A DNA stretch of 64,000 nucleotides from Paenibacillus_V sp046244365 (GTDB lineage: Bacteria; Bacillota; Bacilli; Paenibacillales; NBRC-103111), in NCBI RefSeq assembly GCF_046244365.1, contig NZ_CP176395.1:186001-250000 (forward strand), given 5' to 3'. Both the position numbers and the translations under genes were made by a program. Below, one piece after another: positions 57,555 to 64,000 of the stretch (positions are counted from its first letter, which is position 1; every line of letters begins with the position of its first letter). The notes below the pieces were generated by a model that saw nothing but the letters and a program-made list of their open reading frames with translations, made no database searches and was not told the DNA's origin.

Positions 57555-57809
57555 TTATTTTGTCACAGGTGTTGGCATTTCGGACAAACAAACATGACAA
57601 ACTATTTTTCCTTTGAAATATGTAACGTTCTCGGCATTACCGCAGAAGATACATGCAGGCTCGTATTTTTTGAGCATGATGCGCTCGCCGTCTACATAAA
57701 TCTCCAGCGCGTCTTTCTCCCCGATGCCCAGTGTGCGGCGCAATTCGATTGGAATAACAACCCGTCCCAGTTCGTCTACTTTTCTAACAATGCCCGTGGA
57801 CTTCATCAT
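57555..57809 (-). CDS. abrB: Transition-state regulator AbrB
   Basis: An 84-residue protein. The N-terminal swapped-hairpin DNA-binding domain is well kept (STGIVRKVDELGRVVIPIELRRTLGIGEKDALEI, residues about 4-38; written in parts it shows VRKVDELGRVVIP and RRTLGIG). The C-terminal part has two CxxC pairs (CIFCGNA and CHVC), which suggests a metal site not present in B. subtilis AbrB. AbrB represses post-exponential genes until Spo0A~P shuts it off. A sigma-A promoter with a Spo0A box downstream of it is visible. The gene has the minus orientation against rsmI, as in B. subtilis. Confidence 0.93.
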   Translation of the reverse strand: MMKSTGIVRKVDELGRVVIPIELRRTLGIGEKDALEIYVDGERIMLKKYEPACIFCGNAENVTYFKGKIVCHVCLSEMPTPVTK

Positions 57810-57846
57810 AATATATTTTTCCCCTCTCTATCATAAATCGTCATTA

Positions 57847-57909
57847 TTCGACAAAACTTTCGTCTTTTATGATACCAACCATTCCCAAAATAGTCAACCT
57901 ATTTCGACG
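57847..57909 (-). promoter_or_regulatory. abrB promoter with Spo0A boxes
   Basis: On the minus strand TTGACT (57892-57897), 17 bases and TATCAT (57869-57874) form a strong sigma-A promoter. A perfect 0A box TGTCGAA (57847-57853 read on minus) lies just past the expected start, where Spo0A~P blocks abrB in B. subtilis. A one-mismatch box (CGTCGAA on minus) is at 57903-57909, upstream of the -35. Confidence 0.75.
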
Positions 57910-58052
57910 TGGTAGAATCATCCAAATGATGGAATGTAAGAATAGCTGTGAATAAGTGCGGAAAACGTTATGAAATCACGAAAAGTGTGATAAAAGCCAC
58001 AAAATATCGGTGCCGATAAGGGATGCCGAAATGGAAATTGAATCAGACACGA

Positions 58053-58092
58053 TTCGACAAATGTGAAAAATATATGTCGTCGGAATGTCGAA
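58053..58092 (+). promoter_or_regulatory. Pair of inverted Spo0A boxes upstream of the HD-domain gene
   Basis: TTCGACA (58053-58059) and TGTCGAA (58086-58092) are perfect 0A boxes in opposite orientation, centred 33 bases apart. The second lies 25 bases before the HD gene's ATG. Spo0A control of that gene is possible. Confidence 0.5.
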
Positions 58093-58117
58093 AAAGATTG
58101 TTTAAGGAGGGAATGTC

Positions 58118-59392
58118 ATGAGAATGATGCTGTCGGAGGAAAAGGTATTTAAAGACCCTGTCCACAAATATATTTACGTGCAGGACGAGACCATCTGGAA
58201 TTTGATCAATGCCAAGGAATTTCAGCGTTTGCGGCGCATCCGTCAGCTGGGTACCTCGTATTTGACGTTTCATGGCGCGGAGCATAGCCGGTTCTCCCAT
58301 TCCTTAGGCGTTTACGAGATTACGCGCAAAATCATTTCGCAGTTCGAGCGAAACGAATATACGGACTGGCCGCACGAGGAAAGGCTGCTCTGTTTATGCG
58401 CCGCGCTCTTGCATGACGTCGGGCACGGGCCGTTCTCCCATTCGGTCGAAAAGACGTTCGGAACGCATCACGAAGAATGGTCGTGCCGAATCGTGCTGGA
58501 GGATACGGAAGTGAACCGGATTTTGCGGCGTGTCGATCCGACCTTCCCGGAAAGGGTGGCGGGCGTCATTTCCAAAACGTATCCGAATGACATCGTGATC
58601 GGTCTCGTTTCGAGCCAGCTGGACGCGGACCGGATGGATTATTTGCTACGCGACGCGTATTTTACCGGAGTGAATTACGGGACGTTCGATTTGGAACGCA
58701 TTTTGCGCGTAGTCCGTCCGTATAAAGGGCATATTGTCGTCAAGGAAAGCGGCATGCATGCGGTGGAAGATTATTTAATGTCTCGGTATCAGATGTATTG
58801 GCAGGTATATTTTCATCCGGTGACGCGGAGCGCGGAGATTTTACTCGGGAAAATATTAGGCCGGGCGAAGGTGCTGGCGGAAGAAGGCTACGCCTTCTCG
58901 TTCATGCCGTATCCGCTGCAAAAGCTGATGGAGAAGAAGCTGACGGTGCAGGATTATTTTTGGCTCGACGAGGCGCTGATGCAAAGCGTGTTTATGCAGT
59001 GGACTGCCGAAAAGGACGACATTCTCGCGGATCTGTGCCGTCGGTTCCTGCACCGCAAGCTGTTCAAATATGTGGCGCTTGAGCATCTCGACGTCCCGTT
59101 CCTCGAGCGGATACGCGATCATATGACCAAGGCGGGTAAAGACAGCGCATATTACATGGAAATTGATTTTCCGTCCGACCTGCCGTACGATGTATATCGA
59201 CCGGGGGATGCCGACGAAAAGCTGCCGATCATGCTGCTTGACCGTAAGGAAGAGCTCACGGAAATTTCGAGGCGCTCGGAAATCGTTCGTTCGATCAGCG
59301 GCATTCATATGGGACAGTACCATTTGTATTATCCGGAGGATTTTGTTTTGCATCCGTCGGTGCCGGAAGATATCAGACGGTTTTTGGGATAG
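58118..59392 (+). CDS. HD-domain phosphohydrolase (YwfO/dNTPase-like)
   Basis: A 424-residue protein. The N-terminal HD domain has H-motif EHSRFSHSLGVYEI (about residue 50) and the HD pair LLHDVGHGPFSHSVEK (about 103), with a further DADRMDYLLRDAYF (about 170). This pattern fits the dNTP triphosphohydrolase-like group that includes B. subtilis YwfO and SAMHD1. The natural substrate is not settled here. The ATG at 58118 has AAGGAGGG seven bases upstream. In B. subtilis metS occupies the place between abrB and tatD (yabD); here this gene does. Confidence 0.88.
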   Translation: MRMMLSEEKVFKDPVHKYIYVQDETIWNLINAKEFQRLRRIRQLGTSYLTFHGAEHSRFSHSLGVYEITRKIISQFERNEYTDWPHEERLLCLCAALLHDVGHGPFSHSVEKTFGTHHEEWSCRIVLEDTEVNRILRRVDPTFPERVAGVISKTYPNDIVIGLVSSQLDADRMDYLLRDAYFTGVNYGTFDLERILRVVRPYKGHIVVKESGMHAVEDYLMSRYQMYWQVYFHPVTRSAEILLGKILGRAKVLAEEGYAFSFMPYPLQKLMEKKLTVQDYFWLDEALMQSVFMQWTAEKDDILADLCRRFLHRKLFKYVALEHLDVPFLERIRDHMTKAGKDSAYYMEIDFPSDLPYDVYRPGDADEKLPIMLLDRKEELTEISRRSEIVRSISGIHMGQYHLYYPEDFVLHPSVPEDIRRFLG

Positions 59393-59422
59393 ACGAAGCG
59401 CTCACGTAAAAAGGAGAAGGAC

Positions 59423-60190
59423 ATGTTAACCGATACGCATACGCATCTGAACGCAGAGCAATTCGAAGAAGATCAAGAGGAAACGATAAAGCGGGCGCTG
59501 GAAGCCGGCGTTACGCGCATCGTCAATATCGGTATTAACCGCGAGTACATCCCCAGCTCGATTGCGCTTGCGGAGCGATACGATTTCATTTATTCGACGG
59601 TCGGCTGGCATCCTGTCGACGCCATCGATATGCAGCCTGGGGATCTCGAATGGATGGAGGAGCTGAGCAAGCACGAAAAGGTGGTGGCCATCGGGGAGAT
59701 TGGGCTCGACTACCACTGGGACAAGTCGCCGAAGGATGTTCAGCAGCGCGTATTCCGCGAACAGATCAGATTGGCTCGCAGGGTCGGCCTGCCGATCGTC
59801 ATCCATAACCGCGACGCGCATCACGACGTGCTGCAAATCTTGAAGGAAGAGCAGGCAGCCGAGGTCGGCGGCATCATGCACTGCTTCTCGGGAAGCTGGG
59901 AAACGGCCAAGGCGTGTCTCGATATGAACTTCCATATATCGTTCGGAGGCCCCGTCACGTTCAAAAACGCGAAGCAGCCGAAAGAAGTGCTTGCCCAGGT
60001 TCCGCTTGACCGGCTGCTGCTGGAGACCGATTCGCCTTATTTGACTCCGCACCCTTACAGAGGCAAACGGAACGAGACGGCGTACGTTCGGCTCGTTGCG
60101 GAGACGGCCGCGGAAATTCGCGGCATGAGCCTGGAGGAAATCGCCGCGATCACGACGGCGAATGCGGTTCGTTTATTTGGCTTGAAATAG
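59423..60190 (+). CDS. tatD: TatD-family metal-dependent deoxyribonuclease
   Basis: A 255-residue TIM-barrel hydrolase. Metal ligands are visible in LTDTHTHLNAEQF, GEIGLDYHWDKSP (about residue 94), VIHNRDAHHD (about 128), GIMHCFSGSW (about 153) and LLLETDSPYLTP (about 202). TatD proteins act as DNA exonucleases in repair; this one matches B. subtilis YabD. It lies 30 bases after the HD gene and may be co-transcribed. A bidirectional terminator separates it from the ecs-like genes. Confidence 0.95.
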   Translation: MLTDTHTHLNAEQFEEDQEETIKRALEAGVTRIVNIGINREYIPSSIALAERYDFIYSTVGWHPVDAIDMQPGDLEWMEELSKHEKVVAIGEIGLDYHWDKSPKDVQQRVFREQIRLARRVGLPIVIHNRDAHHDVLQILKEEQAAEVGGIMHCFSGSWETAKACLDMNFHISFGGPVTFKNAKQPKEVLAQVPLDRLLLETDSPYLTPHPYRGKRNETAYVRLVAETAAEIRGMSLEEIAAITTANAVRLFGLK

Positions 60191-60220
60191 CGAACAACTG
60201 CTTCAATGAAAGAATGCGAT

Positions 60221-60269
60221 AAAAAAGCTGCTCCATCCGGTCAACAGGACCTGAAGGAGCAGCTTTTTT
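60221..60269. terminator. Bidirectional terminator between tatD and ecsB
   Basis: AAAAAAGCTGCTCC pairs with GGAGCAGCTTTTTT around an imperfect inner stem, giving T runs on both strands. Confidence 0.92.
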
Positions 60270-60283
60270 GCATAAAGATGAAT

Positions 60284-61579
60284 TCAGCTTGCGCGCTGCT
60301 GCTTGCGCCGCAACCGCCGCGCGAGCAAAGCGCGGAATGCGGCTGCCCAGGCGACGCCGCCGGCAACCGCAAGTGCCGCAGGCCATGCCGGGCCGCCGGG
60401 CGAGCAAGCCCAAACGGCAGCAAGCACGGCGGCTTGGACGAGCAGCGCCGCGCCCGCGATGCCGGCGGCTGCCGGGATGCGCTGCGCTTCGCTGGCGGGG
60501 TACAGCTTCAGCCAGAACACATGGCGGTGGTATTCCGCAAGTGCGGTAAGCTGAACCCCGGTAATCGCGAGCGCGATCCCGAAGGCAACCGCCTTCGCGC
60601 CCGTTCCGGGCATCGCCGCCACGATGAGCGCCGCTACGGCGCTCAGCCGGCCGACGATGCCGAACAACTCCCCGCGGACGAAGGTGGCGGTGAACAGAAA
60701 CAGATACGTATGTTGCTGTTTCATTGGCACGATCCGCGTGAGCGGCTTCATGAGCCAAGTGCGGTTTTTGGCTTGCGCGGGCAGATGCGGCACATCCGTG
60801 AACCAGCTGTAAAACCGGTAATGACGGGCCAGCTGGCGCTTTTCCAGCTCGATCAGATATGACCAAGCAATCCGGTGCTTGGGAGCGGCGGCTATAATCC
60901 CGCCCGTTACGATAACGGCGAGCAAAGCTGCAATCGCACCCGGCAGCATGCCGTAATGGAACAGGGCGGCCATGACGATGCCGTTAAGCCCCCAGCGAAC
61001 GGAAGTATACACAATACGCGCCGGTTTGGCGGTCATTCTGCTTTCATGCCACGATGCCAGAAGGTTGCTCCATTTTAATAGAAGAATCATGATTGCAAGC
61101 CACCCGAAAGGTACGGCTTCAGAGCCTTTCACATGAGCGTAAAGCGGCCAAACGACGATCGTCGCAGCCATTGCCAGCCCCGCATTGATGAACAGGCTAT
61201 AGCGGAAGCCCGCTTGAAAATAACCGCTTGTCCGGTACTCTGCAGGAAGCAGAAACATCGTATCCGCATCTTTCAGGAATGTTCTCGGACGACCGGACGC
61301 TAATGCAACCGTCAAAACCGGCACCGTGATCCAAGCCTGGGGGAAATCCGACGTAATTCCCTTCAAGATTTGTCCATACCCGATCGAAGCGACAATGGCA
61401 AACAGAAGAACGAAGCCGGGAAAACCGCTTCTTACAACATCGCGCAAATAAATATTCATTTCCCGCCAAAAGTCTGCACACCGCTTGCGCCAAAGTGCAC
61501 GAATTTGCGGGTCGTTCCCGCCTGCTTTGACCCGTGCGTCAGTGGTTATTTTCCCGCTTTTTCTCTCGTTCGGCATCAT
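60284..61579 (-). CDS. ecsB: EcsB-like ABC transporter permease
   Basis: A 431-residue membrane protein of the EcsB type. A cytoplasmic start (RALWRKRCADFWREMNIYLRDV) is followed by about nine or ten hydrophobic segments. The family phrase FLKDADTMFLLPAEYR (about residue 110) is clear. Ecs transporters influence protein secretion, sporulation and intramembrane proteolysis in B. subtilis; the substrate is unknown. The coding DNA for the last 130 residues (60.29-60.68 kb) is clearly more GC-rich than the rest. It overlaps ecsA by four bases. Confidence 0.9.
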   Translation of the reverse strand: MMPNERKSGKITTDARVKAGGNDPQIRALWRKRCADFWREMNIYLRDVVRSGFPGFVLLFAIVASIGYGQILKGITSDFPQAWITVPVLTVALASGRPRTFLKDADTMFLLPAEYRTSGYFQAGFRYSLFINAGLAMAATIVVWPLYAHVKGSEAVPFGWLAIMILLLKWSNLLASWHESRMTAKPARIVYTSVRWGLNGIVMAALFHYGMLPGAIAALLAVIVTGGIIAAAPKHRIAWSYLIELEKRQLARHYRFYSWFTDVPHLPAQAKNRTWLMKPLTRIVPMKQQHTYLFLFTATFVRGELFGIVGRLSAVAALIVAAMPGTGAKAVAFGIALAITGVQLTALAEYHRHVFWLKLYPASEAQRIPAAAGIAGAALLVQAAVLAAVWACSPGGPAWPAALAVAGGVAWAAAFRALLARRLRRKQQRAS

Positions 61580-62319
61580 GGTTGTTCCCCTTGCACAAGG
61601 GCGTAAAATAAATCGTCCAGCGACGCCTGTTCCAGTCCCGCCTTCCGGTTCATGTCCAAGAGTGTTCCGGATGCGACAATATCTCCGTGATGAAGCACGA
61701 CAAAGCCGTCACAATACGATTCGATCGTCGACAAAATATGAGAGCTGATCAAAAAGCTCGCGCCTTTCCGTTTTTCCTCCACCATCAGCTCCAGCAGCGA
61801 TCGGATCCCCAGCGGATCCAGCCCGAGGAACGGTTCGTCAATTACGTACAAGGCCGGCTCGACAAGAAACGCGCACATGATCATCGCTTTTTGGCGCATT
61901 CCTTTAGACAAAAAACGAGGTAAAGTGTCAGCCTTCGCTTCCATCCGAAATAGCTTCAACAGCTCTTCGCTTCGCCGGTCAAATACGTCGCTCGCGATGC
62001 CGTAAGCCATCGCTGTCATCCTCATATGATCGCGGACGGTCAGCTCCTCATACAGCTCTGGACTTTCCGGCACATAAGCGAACGACGAGCGGTACGCCTC
62101 CGGATTTTCGTCCAGCGTTCTGCCCGCTATGGTGATGCTGCCTTGCTGAGGCTTTAGCAAACCGAGTATATGCTTGATTGTCGTGCTTTTGCCCGCCCCG
62201 TTCAGTCCGATAAGCCCGATCATCTCGCCCTTGCCGACGGTAAACGTAATATTGCGCAGCACCGGCTTGCGTGCGAAATACCCCCCGAACACGTCATTCA
62301 GCCGTAAAATGGTTTCCAT
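61576..62319 (-). CDS. ecsA: EcsA-like ABC transporter ATP-binding protein
   Basis: A 247-residue ATPase with Walker A (GLNGAGKST, about residue 37), the degenerate signature FLSKGMRQKAMIMCAF, Walker B (LYVIDEPFLGLDP) and H-loop ISSHILST. The FLGLDP extension of Walker B and the start LNDVFGGYFARKPVL are typical of EcsA. It is the first gene of the pair with ecsB. In B. subtilis ecsAB lie elsewhere, so this pair is an addition to the tatD-yabE region. Confidence 0.92.
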   Translation of the reverse strand: METILRLNDVFGGYFARKPVLRNITFTVGKGEMIGLIGLNGAGKSTTIKHILGLLKPQQGSITIAGRTLDENPEAYRSSFAYVPESPELYEELTVRDHMRMTAMAYGIASDVFDRRSEELLKLFRMEAKADTLPRFLSKGMRQKAMIMCAFLVEPALYVIDEPFLGLDPLGIRSLLELMVEEKRKGASFLISSHILSTIESYCDGFVVLHHGDIVASGTLLDMNRKAGLEQASLDDLFYALVQGEQP

Positions 62320-62561
62320 TTTGCCACCCCGTTTTCTTCCAGTCCGGATGCTCGTACACCCGCCCGATGTGGAAATTACTAGTATGTTTTTGCCCGTATT
62401 TATTATACCTCTTTGGTGCTTTTGTCACAATTTGTATCGAATGTATGCGAAATAGTGATTGTCAGTGAGATACAGCGAGTGTGGAGTGTATTATATTCAA
62501 AAAACGATAAAAACCAGCGAAATTTAGTTGAAATCTTCTCTTTTAGATAGTCTTTTCCCTC

Positions 62562-62590
62562 TTTACAGGATGATCCTGAGAGCGTAATAT
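62562..62590 (+). promoter_or_regulatory. Sigma-A promoter of the riboswitch-yabE transcript
   Basis: TTTACA (62562-62567), 17 bases and TAATAT (62585-62590). Transcription would begin near 62597, just ahead of the riboswitch, and leave a leader of about 480 bases before yabE. Confidence 0.6.
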
Positions 62591-62628
62591 ACATTTCATA
62601 ATAACTTAATAACGATGCCAATTTTCCA

Positions 62629-62815
62629 ATTCGCTGAGTTTCCGTAATGGGGAACGGGGGAACCAAAAGTAACTTTGCCGAAGTTTTTATGACGGCGGGT
62701 TATGGTTAAAGGGGTGAATCGCAGATTGCTTTATATCTGTGTAGGGCGACTCTCACGTCCGAATCCGTCAGCTAACCTCGTAAGCGTTGACGAGAGAGGT
62801 AACGATTGTCGTGCT
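62629..62815 (+). promoter_or_regulatory. ydaO/yuaA-class cyclic di-AMP riboswitch
   Basis: The conserved core blocks of this class occur in order: GGGGGAACCAAA near 62655, GGGGTGAATC near 62711, GGGCGACTCTC near 62744, and CCGAATCCGTCAGCTAACC then TCGTAAGCGT (62759-62787). CTCTC and GAGAG arms close the core. The class binds c-di-AMP and usually shuts off cell-wall hydrolase and potassium transport genes. Outer ends of the element are approximate. A terminator follows directly, so control is by premature termination. Confidence 0.92.
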
Positions 62816-62839
62816 GCAGCATAAGTCTATGCTTATAGA

Positions 62840-62875
62840 GCCACGAGAAGAGTTCCTCTTCTTGCGGCTTTTTTC
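62840..62875 (+). terminator. Riboswitch expression-platform terminator
   Basis: GCCACGAGAAGAG (62840-62852) pairs with CTCTTCTTGCGGC (62856-62868) with one mismatch, then a run of T at 62869-62874. It lies about 200 bases upstream of yabE. Confidence 0.85.
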
Positions 62876-63076
62876 GTTCCCTAAAAGTCCCATTCGACCA
62901 ACACGGACAACTCAATAATCCTTATTTTGGAGGTGAAGCGGGAAGAAATCCGTCCGTTTCGATGTAAGGCAAGAACGGAAATTGGCTACGCACGACCCAA
63001 AAAAAACCTTAGTCACGTCACGATCATAATCATGCATAACAGTTGACGGCGGGGCTTTGAAGGAGGACCGAATGAA

Positions 63077-64000
63077 GTGGGCGATACCCAGCTGCTTGAG
63101 GACACCCATGTAAGACGATCATCCAGCATGACCTTCGCATTGCGTTGGAAGCATGAAAATGTGCGCACGGTAAGCATAATTGCATTAATCTCGATAGCAC
63201 TGACTTTCATGTTTTTCATGTTGTTGTACGGTACGGCTACCAAAAGCGTATCTGTGGTGGTTGACGGGAAAGAGACCGTTGTGAAAACAAAGCAATGGAC
63301 CCTGCAACGCCTACTGGATGAACAAGCCATTTCGATTGGCGAGCACGATCGGGTGTCTGCGACTCTTGATACGCGTATCAAGAGCGGAGATAAATTTACG
63401 ATTGATTTTACCTCACCAATTGTTGTGACGGCCGATGGAGAGACGAAGACTTTGTACACAACCGGGAAAACGGTTGGAAGTGCATTGCAGGAGTTCAATA
63501 TATCGCTCGGGGCGGAAGATAAAATATCCCCGGAATTGGATACGGGCGTTGCGGCAAGCATGCCGATCAAAATCGTCCGCGTCAAGAAGGAGATCGAGGA
63601 GCACGCGGTTCCGATCGCTTTCGAAACGGAGACGAAGAAGGATGCCAATCTGCTGAAGGGTAAGGAAGAAACCGTTCAGGAGGGCAAGGAAGGCACCAAG
63701 CTTGTACAGAAGCAAAAGGTTTACGAGGACGGCTCGCTTGTCGAGGAGAACGTCGTTGCGGAAACCGTGCAGGCGGCAAGCGTAAATAAAGTCGTCGCTA
63801 TCGGTACGAAGGTTCCGGTCGTTCTGCCTCTTTCGGCATCTTCGCCGACGGTGGACGATGTCACAAAGAACGGCGTACAGTTCGGCTATAAGCAAATCAT
63901 TAAGAACGTCACGTTAACGGCCTACTCGGCGGATAACGGCAATAAGACGTCCAAAGACCCGTATTACGGTATGACCTATACCGGCACGACAGCTACCGAA
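63077..64000 (+). CDS. yabE: YabE-like cell-wall protein (DUF348, G5 and start of 3D domain), 3' truncated
   Basis: The frame is open to the right edge and shows 308 residues. A cytoplasmic N-terminus and one membrane segment (about residues 28-52) precede two DUF348 domains (about 58-105 and 112-160; for example VVDGKETVVKTK and VVTADGETKTLY), a G5 domain (about 172-245, EEHAVPIAFETE to KVVAIGTK) and the opening of a 3D domain (VTLTAYSADNGNK). Related Rpf/Sps-like proteins cut or remodel peptidoglycan. I chose the GTG at 63077 with GGAGG ten bases upstream. An out-of-frame ATG at 63072 shares this site and opens a 13-codon frame. Control by the c-di-AMP riboswitch fits its class. Confidence 0.88.
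   Translation, partial: MGDTQLLEDTHVRRSSSMTFALRWKHENVRTVSIIALISIALTFMFFMLLYGTATKSVSVVVDGKETVVKTKQWTLQRLLDEQAISIGEHDRVSATLDTRIKSGDKFTIDFTSPIVVTADGETKTLYTTGKTVGSALQEFNISLGAEDKISPELDTGVAASMPIKIVRVKKEIEEHAVPIAFETETKKDANLLKGKEETVQEGKEGTKLVQKQKVYEDGSLVEENVVAETVQAASVNKVVAIGTKVPVVLPLSASSPTVDDVTKNGVQFGYKQIIKNVTLTAYSADNGNKTSKDPYYGMTYTGTTATE

Noticed and set aside
62933..63046. A 37-codon plus-strand frame in the yabE leader starting at GTG
   Set aside because: Its GTG overlaps the GGAGG that would have to serve as its ribosome binding site, and the peptide resembles nothing known.
63013..63895. Minus-strand frames opposite yabE
   Set aside because: The plus strand here encodes DUF348 and G5 domains in one open frame; the minus frames are shadows.

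Overview
The window comes from an endospore-forming member of the Bacillota, most likely Paenibacillaceae (a Paenibacillus or Cohnella relative). The reasons are Gram-positive style ribosome binding sites, a Bacillales-type rRNA operon, the sporulation-linked genes csfB (gin), abrB and ricT, and a run of genes in the order known from the Bacillus subtilis origin region. The DNA is moderately GC-rich and has many GTG and TTG starts. No phage, transposase, integrase or CRISPR locus was seen.

Left part (1-13.8 kb): a truncated U32 peptidase gene; an orphan siderophore-type ABC ATPase behind two Fur boxes; helD; two secreted Ig-like surface proteins behind near-identical ECF-sigma-type promoters; a YtrA-type GntR/ABC operon behind a long palindromic operator; and an ABC exporter followed by a two-component system. 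An intergenic region at 13.7-14.6 kb carries four copies of a 21-bp palindrome. Middle part (14.6-38 kb): a Gld-type ABC operon, a membrane-anchored multicopper oxidase, a carbohydrate module (MFS importer with a cre-like promoter, ChbG-type deacetylase, sulfatase, AraC regulator), a glutaredoxin-like protein, an HPP membrane protein, a very large Lhr-type helicase, and a two-component system with a MacB/FtsX-type ABC transporter.

Right part (38-64 kb) is mostly housekeeping. The pcrB-pcrA-ligA operon is followed by a complete rrn operon (16S, tRNA-Ala, 23S, 5S) with two upstream promoters, an apparent promoter in the 16S-23S spacer, processing stems and a terminator. Then comes a block that follows the B. 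subtilis order: csfB, yaaO, tmk, yaaQ (darA), yaaR, holB, yaaT (ricT), yabA, yabB (trmN6), yabC (rsmI), abrB, then yabD (tatD) and yabE. Differences from B. subtilis are that xpaC-yaaN, yazA and metS are absent, an HD-domain phosphohydrolase gene sits where metS would be, and an ecsAB-like ABC pair on the minus strand separates tatD from yabE. yabE runs off the right edge and has a ydaO/yuaA (c-di-AMP) riboswitch with an intrinsic terminator in its leader; the c-di-AMP receptor DarA is encoded 10 kb away.

The window holds seven ABC systems or components, several with dedicated regulators, which suggests a cell-envelope and export-rich neighbourhood. I found no clear new multi-gene system. The least explained signals are the 21-bp palindromes, the ECF promoter pair with its Ig-like proteins, and a possible short orphan transcript upstream of them. 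All assignments come from reading the sequence; no database search was run.
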